This document shows positions 44,793 to 56,862 of a stretch of DNA of 64,000 nt, piece by piece. Positions within the stretch are counted from its first letter, which is position 1; each line of letters starts with the position of its first letter. A program made the position numbers and the translations under genes. Below the pieces are notes generated by a model. It was not told the DNA's origin. It searched no databases and worked only from the letters and a program-made list of their open reading frames with translations. The DNA comes from Cheiracanthium punctorium (taxonomy: Eukaryota > Arthropoda > Arachnida > Araneae > Cheiracanthiidae): contig JAWZYV010012272.1 in the NCBI GenBank assembly GCA_038373885.1, forward strand, positions 123,800 to 187,799, read 5' to 3'.

Positions 44793-47349
44793 CTAGCTGA
44801 AGTACCCGTCCTTGACGGGTTAGGGAATGCAAATTTCCAAAAAGCAAGAAATTTTGTCAGCATTGTAGGAGTACACAGAGTGGATGTAGTATGTTGCCAA
44901 AGTAAAGAAAGCGAATTTATAATTTTTATGTATTGTTAAAATATTACAGGTTAGAGAGTAATTAAGTAATATCATTTCATTCGCTTTAGTCGTAACTATG
45001 TGACGCGCGAACGAATATTTACGCATATTGAAATAATTTTGCAAAATCTCAAAATCTAATCAATATTTTTGAAAAATTGGAAGCCTAGAATTTAAGTTGA
45101 GTGACAACCTATCCTGTCACCCAATTTCGTTTCATTCCCTGCAGTCTTTATTTCGTGATACTGGAACAAAATTTCATCATTTTAAGACGATTTTCACAAA
45201 ATCTCAAAATGTAGTCAAAATATTTTTAAAATGTGTTTTATGTTTGTTGACTGTTTTATGTTTGTTGACTTTTCTTAGTTTGTTTTCACAATAGTTCAAC
45301 GATTTTCACAAAATCTCAAAATGTAGTCAAAATATTTTTAAAATGTGTTTTATGTTTGTTGACTGTTTTATGTTTGTTGACTTTTCTTAGTTTGTTTTCT
45401 TTTACATTATATTACTAGCTGAAGTACCCGTCCTCGACGGGTTAGTGAATGCAAATTTCCAAAAAAGCAAGATCTTTCGTCAGCATTGTATGAGTACACA
45501 GAATGGATGTAGTATGTTGCCAAAGTAAAGAAAGCGAAGTTATAATTTTTATGTATTGTTAAAATATTACAGGTTAGAGAGTAACTAAGTAATATCATTT
45601 CATTCGCATTAGTCGCAATTATGTGATGCGCGAACGAATATTGACGCATATTGAAATAATTTTCGCAAAATCTAAAAATTCAATCAACATTTTTGAAAAA
45701 ATGGAAGCCTAGAATTTAAGTTGAGTGACAACCTATCCTGTCACCCAATTTCGTTTCATTCCCTGCAGTCTTTATTTCGTGATACTGGAACAAAATTTCA
45801 TCATTTTAAGACGATTTTCACAAAATCTCAAAATGTAGTCAAAATATTTTTAAAATTCAACGCCTATAAATTAAGATTAGCAACTACCTATCCTATCACT
45901 AAATTTCGTATCATTCGTATTAGTCGTTATTACGTGATGTTTGAGGAAATAGAAACGTATTTTGAGAGAATTTTCACAAAATCTCAAAATCTAATAAAAA
46001 TGTTTAAAAAATTGGACACCTATAGTTTTTGTTGAGCAGCCATCTATCATGTGACCAAATTTCATATCATTCGCTTTAGTCGTTATTACGTAATGCGTGA
46101 ACAAAGATTCACTCTTTTAAACGATTTTCGCAAAATCTCGAAATTTGATCGATTTTTTTAAATTAGATGCTTATAGTTTAAGGTGAGTAACCATCTATCA
46201 TTTCACCAAATATTATTTTTTCACCTTTGCAGTTATTACGTGATGCTTGAAGACAAATTGACGCAGTTTGAAAGGATTTTCGCAAAATCCCAAAATCCAA
46301 TGAAGATTTTTTAAAAATTCGGCGGCTATGTTTTAAGTTCTGTGACCACTCATCATGACACTCAATTTCATATCATTCGCTTCAGTCGTTTTTACGTGAT
46401 GCTTGAACACAAATTTACGCAGTACGAAAGGATTTTCGCAAAATCTCAAAATCCAATGAAGATTTCTTTAAAATTCGACGCCTATGTTTTAAGTTGAGTG
46501 ACCACCTATCATGACACCCAATTTCATATCATTCGCTTCAGTCGTTTTTACGTGATGCTTGAACACAAATTTACGCAGTTTGAAAGGATTTTCGCAATAT
46601 CTCAAAATCCAATGAAGATTTTTTAAAAATTCGACGCCTATGTTTTAAGTTGAGTGACCACCTATCATGACACCCAATTTCATATCATTCGCTTCAGTCG
46701 TTTTTACGTGATGCTTGAACACAAATTTACGCAGTTTGAAAGGATTTTCGCAAAATCCCAAAATCCAATGAAGATTTTTTAAAAATTCGACGCCTATGTT
46801 TTAAGTTCTGTGACCACCTATCATGACACTCAATTTCATATCATTCGCTTCAGTCGTTTTTACGTGATGCTTGAACACAAATTTACGCAGTTTGAAAGGA
46901 TTTTCGCAAAATCTCAAAATCCAATGAAGATTTTTTAAAATTCGACGCCTATGTTTTAAGTTGAGTGACCACCTATCATGACACCCAATTTCATATCATT
47001 CGCTTCAGTCGTTTTTACGTGATGCTTGAACACAAATTTACGCAGTGTGAAACGATTTTCGCAAAATCTCAAAATCTAATCAAGATTTTTTATAAATTCG
47101 ACGCCTATGTTTTAAGTTGAGTGACCACCTATCATGACATCCAATTTCATTCAATTCGCTTCAGTCGTTTTTACGTGATGCTTAAACAAAAAAAAGCGTC
47201 ACGGACGATGCAGAATGACAGAATGACAGACAGACAAACTTTTTTTTGAGGGTCGCATCGGATTCCCGCGTGCTTGAAACGGATAGAAATCGCAAAATTT
47301 TTGAATTCCAAGAAATGTACAGACAAAAGTCTAATTTTATTTATATAGA
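44793..47349 (-). mobile_element. Helitron array unit 3 (chimeric, two 3' ends)
   Basis: It has the same composite structure as unit 2. The first 622 bases (44793-45414) are almost identical to 42718-43339, including the filler. The inner 3' terminus is at 45415. The inner copy is 1935 bases against 1453 in unit 2, a difference close to three 155-base monomers. Confidence 0.8.
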
Positions 47350-49282
47350 CTAGCTGAAGTACCCGTCCTTGACGGGTTAGGGAATGCAAATTTCCAAAAA
47401 GCAAGAAATTTTGTCAGCATTGTAGGAGTACACAGAGTGGATGTAGTATGTTGCCAAAGTAAAGAAAGCGAATTTATAATTTTTATGTATTGTTAAAATA
47501 TTACAGGTTAGAGAGTAATTAAGTAATATCATTTCATTCGCTTTAGTCGTAACTATGTGACGCGCGAACGAATATTTACGCATATTGAAATAATTTTGCA
47601 AAATCTCAAAATCTAATCAATATTTTTGAAAAATTGGAAGCCTAGAATTTAAGTTGAGTGACAACCTATCCTGTCACCCAATTTCGTTTCATTCCCTGCA
47701 GTCTTTATTTCGTGATGCTGGAACAAAATTTCAGCATTTTAAAACGATTTTCACAAAATCTCAAAATGTAATCAAAATATTTTTAAAATTCAACGCCTAT
47801 AAATTAAGATTAGCAACTACCTATCCTATCACTGAATTTCGTGTCATTCGTATTAGTCGTTATTACGTGATGTTTGAAGAAATATAAACGTATTTTGAGA
47901 GAATTTTCACAAAATCTCAAATCTAATAAAAATGTTAAAAAATTGGACACCTATAGTTTTTGTTGAGCAGCCATCTATCATGTGACCAAATTTCATATCA
48001 TTCGCTTTAGTCGTTATTACGTAATGCGTGAACAAAGATTCACTCTTTTAAACGATTTTCGCAAAATCTCGAAATCTGATCGATTTTTTTAAATTAGATG
48101 CTTATAGTTTAAGGTGAGTAACCATCTATCATTTCACCAAATATCATTTTTTCACCTTTGCAGTTATTACGTGATGCTTGAAGACAAATTTACGCAGTTT
48201 GAAAGGATTTTCGCAAAATCCCAAAATCCAATGAAGATTTTTTAAAAATTCGACGGCTATGTTTTAAGTTGTGTGACCACCTCATCATGACACTCAATTT
48301 CATATCATTCGCTTCAGTCGTTTTTACGTGATGCTTGAACACAAATTTACGCAGTTTGAAAGGATTTTCGCAAAATCTCAAAATCCAATGAAGATTTCTT
48401 TAAAATTCGACGCCTATGTTTTAAGTTGAGTGACCACCTATCATGACACCCAATTTCATATCATTCGCTTCAGTCGTTTTTACGTGATGCTTGAACACAA
48501 ATTTACGGAGTTTGAAAGAGTTTTCGCAAAATCCCAAAATCCAATTAAGATTTTTTAAAAATTCCACGCCTATGTTTTAAGTTGAGTGACCACCTATCAT
48601 GACACCCAATTTCATATCATTCGCTTCAGTCGTTTTTACGTGATGCTTGAACACAAATTTACGCAGTTTGAAAGGATTTTCGCAAAATCCCAAAATCCAA
48701 TGAAGATTTTTTAAAAATTCGACGCCTATGTTTTAAGTTCTGTGACCACCTATCATGACACTCAATTTCATATCATTCGCTTCAGTCGTTTTTACGTGAT
48801 GCTTGAACACAAATTTACGCAGTTTGAAAGGATTTTCGCAAAATCTCAAAATCCAATGAAGATTTTTTTAAAATTCGACGCCTATGTTTTAAGTTGAGTG
48901 ACCACCTATCATGACACCCAATTTCATATCATTCACTTCAGTCTTTTTTACGTGATGCTTGAACACAAATTTACGCAGTTTGAAACGATTTTCGCAAAAT
49001 CTGAAAATCTAATCAAGATTTTTGAAAAATTCGACGCCTATGTTAAGTTGAGTGACCACCTATCATGGCACCCAATTTCATACCATTCGCTTCAGTCGTT
49101 TTGACGTGATGCTTAAACAAATAAAGCGTCACGGACAGAATGACAGAACGACAGAATGACAGACAGACAAACTTTTTTTTGAGGGTGGCATCGGATTCCC
49201 GGGTGCTTGAAACGGATAGAAATCGCAAAATTTTTGAATTCCAAGAAATGTACAGACAAAAGTCTAATTTTATTTATATAGA
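47350..49282 (-). mobile_element. Helitron array unit 4
   Basis: It is the 5'-most unit and has a single 3' terminus. The 5' end TCTATATAAATAAAATTAG is at 49282, preceded by A of flanking DNA. The GACAGAATGACAGAACGACAGA short repeat next to the 5' end is longer here than in units 1-3. The unit is 1.93 kb, nearly the length of the inner copy of unit 3. Confidence 0.85.
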
Positions 49283-50945
49283 TAACAGTGTCACTCGTAT
49301 CACATGTTATAGGATTCAAAAACTTTATATTCTACCAAAATTATAATCAAATTCTTTTTATCGGGGATAATGTCAGGAAATACTTAATCACCTATATTTT
49401 CCCGATTTTTTCCCCCTGATTTGTGTAGCATTTTTTTTGTGTTTTCTTCGAAATAATTTTGTCTACTCCATTACGAATTAACATACGAATTAACACATAA
49501 CTACTCCTATTACGATTTAACGTAACCATACATCTAGTGTCCTTTTCTGCGGTCGTCTGAAAAAATAAGTGCGCATAAACTTATTTTCAGTTTTATTCTT
49601 CTATTGAACTTCATTTTTCAGTTCTATAATTTTAATTTATCGATTTTGGACAGTCTGAATAATTTTAATACAGGGACATAAAAATGAGTACCTTTAAGAT
49701 GTTAAAAAAAAATCCTGGGGATAAAAAAAAAAAGACTTTTCTTGTGGGGGAACAAAATACTTTAACTACGCCAACAACATCTGATTTCAAAATATATAAA
49801 TCAAAAAACTCATTAGTAAAAATAATTATTTATTTTCTAATGCATGGAAACATCAAGAAAATAACTTAATAAGATTCTTTATTTTTGGTGTGTTACTGTA
49901 ACAACATTGCGTCTAAATTAAAAAATAATGTAATATTAAATGCATTATTTAGTGTAAAAAAATTCATAACTGCATACAAAATCTTTCAATTAAAAAAAAT
50001 ATAATTTAATAATGTCAGAAAACACTGTAGTTGTCAAGGCAACTACAAAACACCAAAGTTCAAAAACGTAAACTCGGCAGGCGTTATAACCTGGTCACTA
50101 CAGCAACCTTGCATCATTTTGCGTATGAAACCTAAATCAACATAGAGCTCAGTTGCATTTATGGGAGCAGACTTTCCCCCCTTTTTAAAACAGTCCAGAA
50201 AATCGAATATCTAAATAATGTTTGTTTACATTTTTCCGAACTTTTCAGAGGATTTTAAGTGCTAATATTCCGTAAACTATTAAAATGAAAGAGTAAGTGA
50301 ACGCACATAAAATATTCAATTTTTAACACTTTTTCGAATGATGCAGCATTAATTTATATGATATTATTAAAAAGAAAATATAATTTTCACCTGATTCGAA
50401 ATTCAATATGACCGATGAGGTCTTTTGAGAGGAAATGTACACTCCAGAAGCATTGTTTAGGCCAACGTTCATGAGAATATAATTAGTAAAACATTTCTGA
50501 AAAAATTAATAAACATGACTTTTAATTGCATTCATATTCAGGTTGAAAGAAATCTTTAACGAAAATAGCACTCCTAATATTCTTGAGGTTCTTTAGATAT
50601 CATAGTCGATATCAGTTTAAAATGTTCACATTCTTGAACAGTGAGGTTTACTATGGCCAATACAATAAAATACATTCTTGAAATTGCAGCATTAAAATAC
50701 CTATTAAGGACTATAAAAAGAGTTCGAAGCACATAAAAATTTGTTTTAGCATTTTCGTATGGAAGACTTCGTATTAAACATATTATTGTTTTTATTCCTT
50801 TAAGAATTAATCATGCCACTGGCTTTTACTTTCTACCAAGCATGGGATTTTACTTAAACCATTTTACAAGAAATAATTGTACCAAGCGTTTTACTATTAG
50901 GAAAAAGTTACCAGCGGTGGCGGCTCGTGACCCAATTCAGATATA
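49283..50945. other. No recognisable gene
   Basis: AT-rich flank of the Helitron array. Short open frames near 49684 are lysine-rich low-complexity translations. No repeats were paired. Confidence 0.4.
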
Positions 50946-51443
50946 CAGGGTGTCCATAATTAAAGCTCCACTTTGAAATGATCAGAAAACGAAAACTACT
51001 GGAACAAATGTTATCAAACTTGGTGATTGTGTAAAGGTGGTCATGGAATTTATTGCCCGCGGAAAAAAAGTTCAAAAATTCAACAGCAGGGGCAAGGACG
51101 TTCTTAAGAGGGGGGATCTAGTGGTCCGAAACCCCCCTCCCCCCAAAAAATTTTGATTTTTGTTACTTAAATGATAATGTTATATTGTCTTTTTGAGAAA
51201 AATACTGCCTTTTTTACCGTTTGGACCCTCTCCGAAATGTTTTTCATTGGGCAGAGGGGGGGGGGTGTCAGACCCCTGGACCCTCGCCTTAAGTACGTCC
51301 TTACCCCTGGTGTTGAATTTTCGAAATTTTTTCGCGAATAATAAATTCCATGACCACCTTTACACAATTACCAAGTTTGATAACATTTGGTTCCAGTAGT
51401 TTTCCTTTTCTGATCATTTTAAAGTGGAACTTTAATCACCCTG
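50946..51443. mobile_element. Palindromic Tc1/mariner-type MITE, ~180-base TIRs
   Basis: The left end CAGGGTGTCCATAATTAAAG and the complement of the right end (CAGGGTGATTAAAGTTCCAC) begin long inverted repeats sharing ATGATCAGAAAA, ACTACTGGAAC, GTTATCAAACTTGG and TGTAAAGGTGGTCATGGAAT. TA precedes the left end; the right flank reads CATA, so the TSD is imperfect. The G/C-run centre (GGGGGGGG near 51258) is inverted too. Non-coding. Confidence 0.75.
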
Positions 51444-53489
51444 CATATATATGAAATAAGAAACGAGCTGGGCTCACTCTTAATTTCGTTAAATTTTGTC
51501 ACGTTGAAAGAAGACTGGTGGCTGATCATTTTATTGTAGTCCGGCAGCTGTTCGTTGATAATCCGCGATGGGGCATAGGACCAGATCTGATCCTCATGGC
51601 TGTGGTTGTCGAACGAAAATTAATCCACACTTCTGGTTAGTGCATATTTTTTCATTGAACAACTTTTCAAACAGATTTATATGGAAAGAGAAATCATGAG
51701 AATTTTAAAGTCATGAGAATTTTAATTTTAAAGTCATGAGAATTTTAAAATCAATATAGAATTTTAAAGGAAGCTAACAGGAAACTCGAATTTTGAGTTT
51801 TATATGATATAATAAGTGTGTGTGTGTGTTGAAAAATTAATGAATTTACTTAATTTAAAATTCTGCTCATTCTTTTTGAGCGGGGGGGGGGGTCTGACAG
51901 ACAATTTTTTCAATAACTTTTCCATTGATGTCTGGACTTTCTCTCATAATATCTATGTGAACAGAGTGAGTAGCTATAGAACTTTGAAAAATTCTTCCAT
52001 CGACTAAGACTGTATCCCAAGAGTTTTTTTAGCAACGTTAAGGAAATCGCAGCAAATTGTTGACAGAATTAAAGTCTTTAAATATGTTTATACTTTGAAA
52101 ATACAATAATCTAAAACTATTCTTACTCAAAAAATACTTTCACTGTATTTGGCAAATCAAAAACCTGAAGAAAAAGAAAAAACCAAAAGAAATTCTCCTT
52201 GTTTTAAGCGAAGATAACAGAAAAAAAAAGTTAGCTTATAAGACTATCAGCATTCAGACTCAGTCAATGAGCATAAGGCATCTTTTTTTCTACCATGCCA
52301 CTAAAACTCGTCAAATCACAAAACTGTTTACATGAAAACAATCAGGGCTAGTTCTGCCATGTGTGCTAGGTTAAACACCGCGTACAGGCGGCCAGTAAAA
52401 GGAGGCGGCCAAAATCAACTTGCTGCTTTCAATCCATCGACTAAGTATGCATCACTCAAACATTACTTCAGTTATTTTTTACATTAATACATAGTTATAT
52501 GTCCCCAAATACTGATATGCATGATCTGACAGTTTAATTTGCTCATAATTAAGCTCGACAAACATACTTCATAAATAACATGATAATTGTTCTCTATGTA
52601 TGATTTTCCCTTGTTATTCCAAAAAAAAGTTTATTCTCATACTATATGACTATTTTCTGTTTTGCTGTTGTTTACTGTACAAATGTCGGCCCAATAATAA
52701 ATTCTCACAGGCCAACAGCTGGAACTGAAACTGGAAACAATGCTGTTTCTCCTATAGGGCCTATCGCACTGTGGCCCGAAACTCAAGATAAATTACTGCG
52801 CTTTCACATTCATTTTTGCGCTAATCACCCAAATATGGTTAACTTTCAATAAATGATTAACGGTGCCCACATTACTTTGCTTTGATCGGCACGCACTCCC
52901 AGGTATGCATTTGTGCGGCCCCAGGAATGGTTTCATTGGAAACAGATTGACGTTCGAGTGGGCGGTACAATTTGAACGGTTGATCTTTCTGAATTCGGTT
53001 TACATAAATAGATAAAAGATATGAAGGAGGCATTGGAAACCACAGTTTTATATATGTCTTCCATCCATCTAAATATATACAGGAGCATCAAGTTTATACA
53101 TTTAAATCCCTTTCTTAAAGGAATGCCGCTAACAGACAACACTTACAGGAAGTGGGATTACAGTGTACGAACTTAAAAGATCCAGAGTTCCGAAATGTCT
53201 CTCATGAGTAGAGGCAGTATCTAAGAAAGAAGATCAAGTTCAGTTGTTATATTCCTCTTGTGATGGGGTTCTAAATTCTGTAGGGATTACCGGGTAAGAC
53301 GTTCAGTAGCATAAGTTTCCTTCTCCTGGCTTTCCAACCCAATATACTCGGGCCTCTCAAAATTGCGAAATGGATCCTCAAACAACCACTAATGATTCAC
53401 GGAATACATGGCCCACGTGAACACTTGTGTGCTAGGTGTGGTGCTACACCTAGATTCGTGGCTCTACTCGGTTATTTGTTTTCCAGGAG
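51444..53489. other. Mostly unassigned; small repeats
   Basis: GTCATGAGAATTTTAA is repeated three times at 51666-51750 and a short GT run lies at 51816-51830. A hairpin CTAGGTGT-GGTGCT-ACACCTAG lies at 53432-53453, just upstream of the possible exon. No domain was recognised in the frame at 52646-52852. Confidence 0.4.
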
Positions 53490-53684
53490 ATGGGAGCTCA
53501 CGCCACCAAATCGGTCGTTCAGAGCTTCTTGCGCTTTTCCCGGAGTTTCCCGCCACAGTCTGAATCCTCATCAGAAAGTGGAAGGGCTTCTGAATTTCGG
53601 CACCCTTCCGAGACTCCCAGCGACCGAAGAGAGAACTTTCAGATGCACGAATATAAAATACTTCTGCATGACTTTTTCCAATGA
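53490..53684 (+). CDS. Possible host coding exon, 64 residues
   Basis: TTGTTTTCCAG directly before GAGATGGGA has the form of a 3' splice site or a leader before an ATG. The frame starts MGAHATKS, which fits the N-myristoylation pattern M-G-x-x-x-S/T (T at position 6). A serine-rich middle follows (PPQSESSSESGR, PSETPSDRR), ending KILLHDFFQ before TGA. Base composition is near 50% GC, unlike the AT-rich surroundings. Frames in other phases also stay open here, which weakens the case. I do not recognise the protein; it could be a non-coding GC-rich remnant. Confidence 0.3.
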   Translation: MGAHATKSVVQSFLRFSRSFPPQSESSSESGRASEFRHPSETPSDRRENFQMHEYKILLHDFFQ

Positions 53685-53700
53685 ATGGTCGGGAATCTAA

Positions 53701-55904
53701 AGCAAATTCTGAAGAATTGGGATAATACAAAACTTAGGCTTTTCCGGTAACAAAAATCCTAATCATAAAATTTGCTCTACAATTTACATGATATGTAACT
53801 TAAAGTGGACTAAATTAACGAGATCTACTACATTGTCTTACTAATCACGTTTTAGTACCTTTTCTTTTACCTAGTAATATGCATTTCACATAATTTGCTC
53901 ACATCCATTTGATACATTTGCTTTAAGAAATATTCACAATATTCGAATTAGAAAGGACAGCGTGTTTATTTTGTCAGTAGTGTGTTATGTAGCAACAAAA
54001 TCATTTTTATTATCAATTTTAAGCCCAATATTTTAAAATATGGTCTATTCAATTTATCGCATTTCATAATTCAACGCACATCTTTTTCTACGCCAATTAT
54101 GCTAATTAGAGATCATCCGTAAAATCATCTTCATACAAACGTCAATATTTATCACTAGAAATCCTTTGTTTGAAGCATATCGATTACCGGCTGTGCTAGC
54201 ACGTCCTTCCTGTACTTGAACTACTACTATAAATAGATCACGAAAGCATTGTTGAATAAATGGAAGTAACGTCCTACATCCGGCCTTTCACTTTGATTTG
54301 ATGAAAAAATATGAAGCACATTATTATTATATGTACTGTGAAAAAATAACAGAACTCAGACAATCACAATCATTTCAAATTTTACGACACATTTTAATTA
54401 AATGCGAGTTATTAAGGCACAAGTTACCTATAAACCAGACAAAGTATTACAAAGGCTGGAAAACGCATTCTTCATTTTAAAAATGAAAATGAGCTTTTAT
54501 TAAAAGAAATATTTTAAGAATTTCTCTGATTTACAAGCCAAACATTGTTTTCTTTCTTTAACTACTGTATGTTTAATTAAAGTTTTCATTTGTGTAAGCT
54601 TACATGGTTAAGATCAGTGTAAGATAATAAATAATACTACTAATAATAAAATTTAACGGCATGTACTTTTCATATTTTTTTTCTGCACTGAATATGCTTT
54701 CAACGTGTCAAGGCTACTAGTGTCAAGGTATATAATTTACATTCTAAATTATATAAATATAGAGTCACTTTTCAAGAAAGTTGGACAACAGGTCTCATTT
54801 TCAGAAGATGAAATTAATTTTATAAACATTAGATGGTACAATGTTTTTAAAATTAACTGAAGAAGTCGTAAAAATATGCCACAACACACAAATATTTAAA
54901 AAATTATTTCTATAGCCCCCCCCCCCTCCCCGCCCAAGAAAAAAATGAAACCGTTACTTCATTTATTAAAATAATAGTTATATATATATATATATATTAA
55001 TTATGGCTACAATCAGTTCCAGTTGTCTGTATTTGGCTAAAAATGAATTAATCTTATTGAGCATAGAGGGTTCAGAATTTTGACTAAAATTTCATCTCTT
55101 TCTGTAAGCCCAAATATAAGATATTTTTTAATTCTTCAGCTTAAAATTTGAATAAATTGTATTTAAAAATTTCTTTCTCGTAAACATCTGTCTTATGCTC
55201 TTAAAATTTCACCTTTTGGCTCAAACATCACTAGAACAATCACCAGATGTCCTCAATATTTTGGGCCATCTTGAATACTGAAAAGCAAAATATTTAAGTA
55301 CCAACACTACTATGACTGTTAAATGGTGTTGAAATGAAAACAAGAACTATTTATTCTAGTAAAAACTGTGCGTTCTAGATGTAGTAAAACAAGATGTAGT
55401 TCTGTTTTTATTTGATTTTTAAAAATTAACCAGCTGTCTCAAAATGCCGAATTTAGTTACGCTACACTAAAGATATTTTTACAAACAAGATACTTTTAAA
55501 TCTTTTATTGCCGTTTATTGTTAGAATTCTGTAATCACAATTTTATCATCATTATTAACATCAAGAACAGAAATGAAAGCTAGATGCTTGTTCCTGCCTA
55601 AATACACCTCTTTCCCAGACTTCCTCTGTCCCATTTTACCCTTGCCTTATACTCCAGGTCAGCCACTACTCAAGCAGTCACTATCCATTCGTTCCAGCTG
55701 GACAGTCCCTGGCCATATTAGGCATTTTCTACCCACTACACAATTGTTGCCAAAATAATAATAATTTGTTTGCAATATTAATGAAAGAGTTGTCTCTACT
55801 GTAAAATATGAATTTATTCCTAGAAGTTTTATCTTAAAAAGGAAGGGAAAAGAAGAAAAAAATAGAATCACTCCTCTCGACTAACTGAGAATTATAGAAA
55901 TTAT
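53701..55904. other. No recognisable gene
   Basis: AT-rich DNA with a C-run at 54917-54926 and a TA microsatellite at about 54979-54997. Frames at 54298 and 55573 are short and show no domain. Confidence 0.4.
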
Positions 55905-56175
55905 TTTTTGTAGTCCTTAAAAATTATATACGTCCCATACCTACCAAAATCAATACTGGTCGTACGAGAGTGGTTTATAATACATGTACCAAATTTCACT
56001 TCAATCAAATGCATTATTTGAGAGCTATTCTGTTCACTTACACGCACACATACATCACCGTAAACTAACTTAAAACATTTCTCAAAAACAGTAAATACAA
56101 ATTCTCATAGAGAATTTTTTTCATAATGACAGTACTTTCTTTAAACGGTACATGTTCAGAAAGTAAAAATTATAT
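55905..56175 (-). repeat. Dispersed repeat R, copy 4 (partial)
   Basis: On the minus strand it has CAGAACATGTACCGTTTAAA-like start sequence, TACTGTCATTATGAAAAA, ACCAGTATTGATTTTGGTAG and GTATATAATTTTTAAGG. These match the first half of R copies 2 and 3. The distal half is absent. Confidence 0.55.
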
Positions 56176-56670
56176 ACCTGTTGCTAATAACATTAATAAA
56201 TCTAGGGATTGCAGATAAACTTTCAATTCCTTTCACCATTCCTTGTTTTGTCTTTTGTCTGTAAGGGAACACATCCTTCGAAATACTAGCCAAGTTCCCG
56301 TCAATTTTGGGTGCAAACATCACGATCACCATGCTCATTCAGGATCTGCTGACGTCATATAAACTATAAGTCGTGATTTTTGTTAAGCCCAGTGTGCCAT
56401 GTGATCTTGATTTATATGAATACAGTTGCCCGGCGAGAGACGGGGTTCTTTTTTTATCATTGCCTTTGCTTGAAATAACGTAGTAATTGCGGTCTTGACT
56501 TCTCCCCGACTCTTCGAAGCGTCCTCCGATATCTTGATGTAATCAAATTTTGATTATGGTGTTGATTCCATGAAGAATTGAACTTCGAGTTTATATCCCT
56601 CTTAATGGGTATCTTACACTGCTTCTTATCTTCAACGTTATATATATATATACTTAATATTTATAGTATT

Positions 56671-56862
56671 AAGCATACTGTCTAAAAATTTTTCGTTCTG
56701 TTCCCATATTTCATTTTTTCTTAATATAGAGTCAAGTATGCTTAATACTAGTAGCATTAGTATGCGATAGTATGCTTAGATAGTATGCTTAATACTAGCA
56801 AATATTAAGCATGCTATCTAAAAATTTTTCTTTCTGTTCCCGTATTTCATTTTTTCTTCTTC
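56671..56862 (+). repeat. ~52-base direct repeat pair with GTATGCTTA motifs
   Basis: AAGCATRCTRTCTAAAAATT, then TTTC, TTCTGTTCCC and ATTTCATTTTTTCTT, occurs at 56671-56722 and 56807-56860. Between them are several AGTATGCTTA and TAATACTAG blocks in both orientations, so the segment is locally inverted as well. Confidence 0.6.

Larger units (their letters stand above)
41111..49282 (-). mobile_element. Head-to-tail array of four Helitron units
   Basis: All units run on the minus strand. Three junctions (42717/42718, 44792/44793, 47349/47350) have the 5' TC of one unit (written GA on the plus strand) directly joined to the 3' CTAG of the next, with no host base between. The outer ends keep the A|TC and CTAG|T context. 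Each unit has the 3' hairpin (CCCGTC/GACGGG), a body of ~155-base monomers, and the 5' sequence TCTATATAAATAAAATTAG. No Rep/helicase gene is present. Confidence 0.85.

Noticed and set aside
41170..47601. Families of repeated open frames of 60-104 codons on both strands in the Helitron array
   Set aside because: They recur because the DNA repeats. They overlap on both strands, start and stop at monomer boundaries, and show no domain; they are by-products of the 155-base monomers, not genes.
41111..49282. Regular direct repeats resembling a CRISPR array
   Set aside because: Repeats are ~155 bases with no unique spacers, lie within Helitron ends and are in a eukaryotic genome.
53392..53730. The longer overlapping frames (102 and 88 residues) at the possible exon
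   Set aside because: Three frames stay open because the segment is GC-richer. The frame directly after TTTTCCAG, with ordinary composition, is the better candidate; the others have no support.
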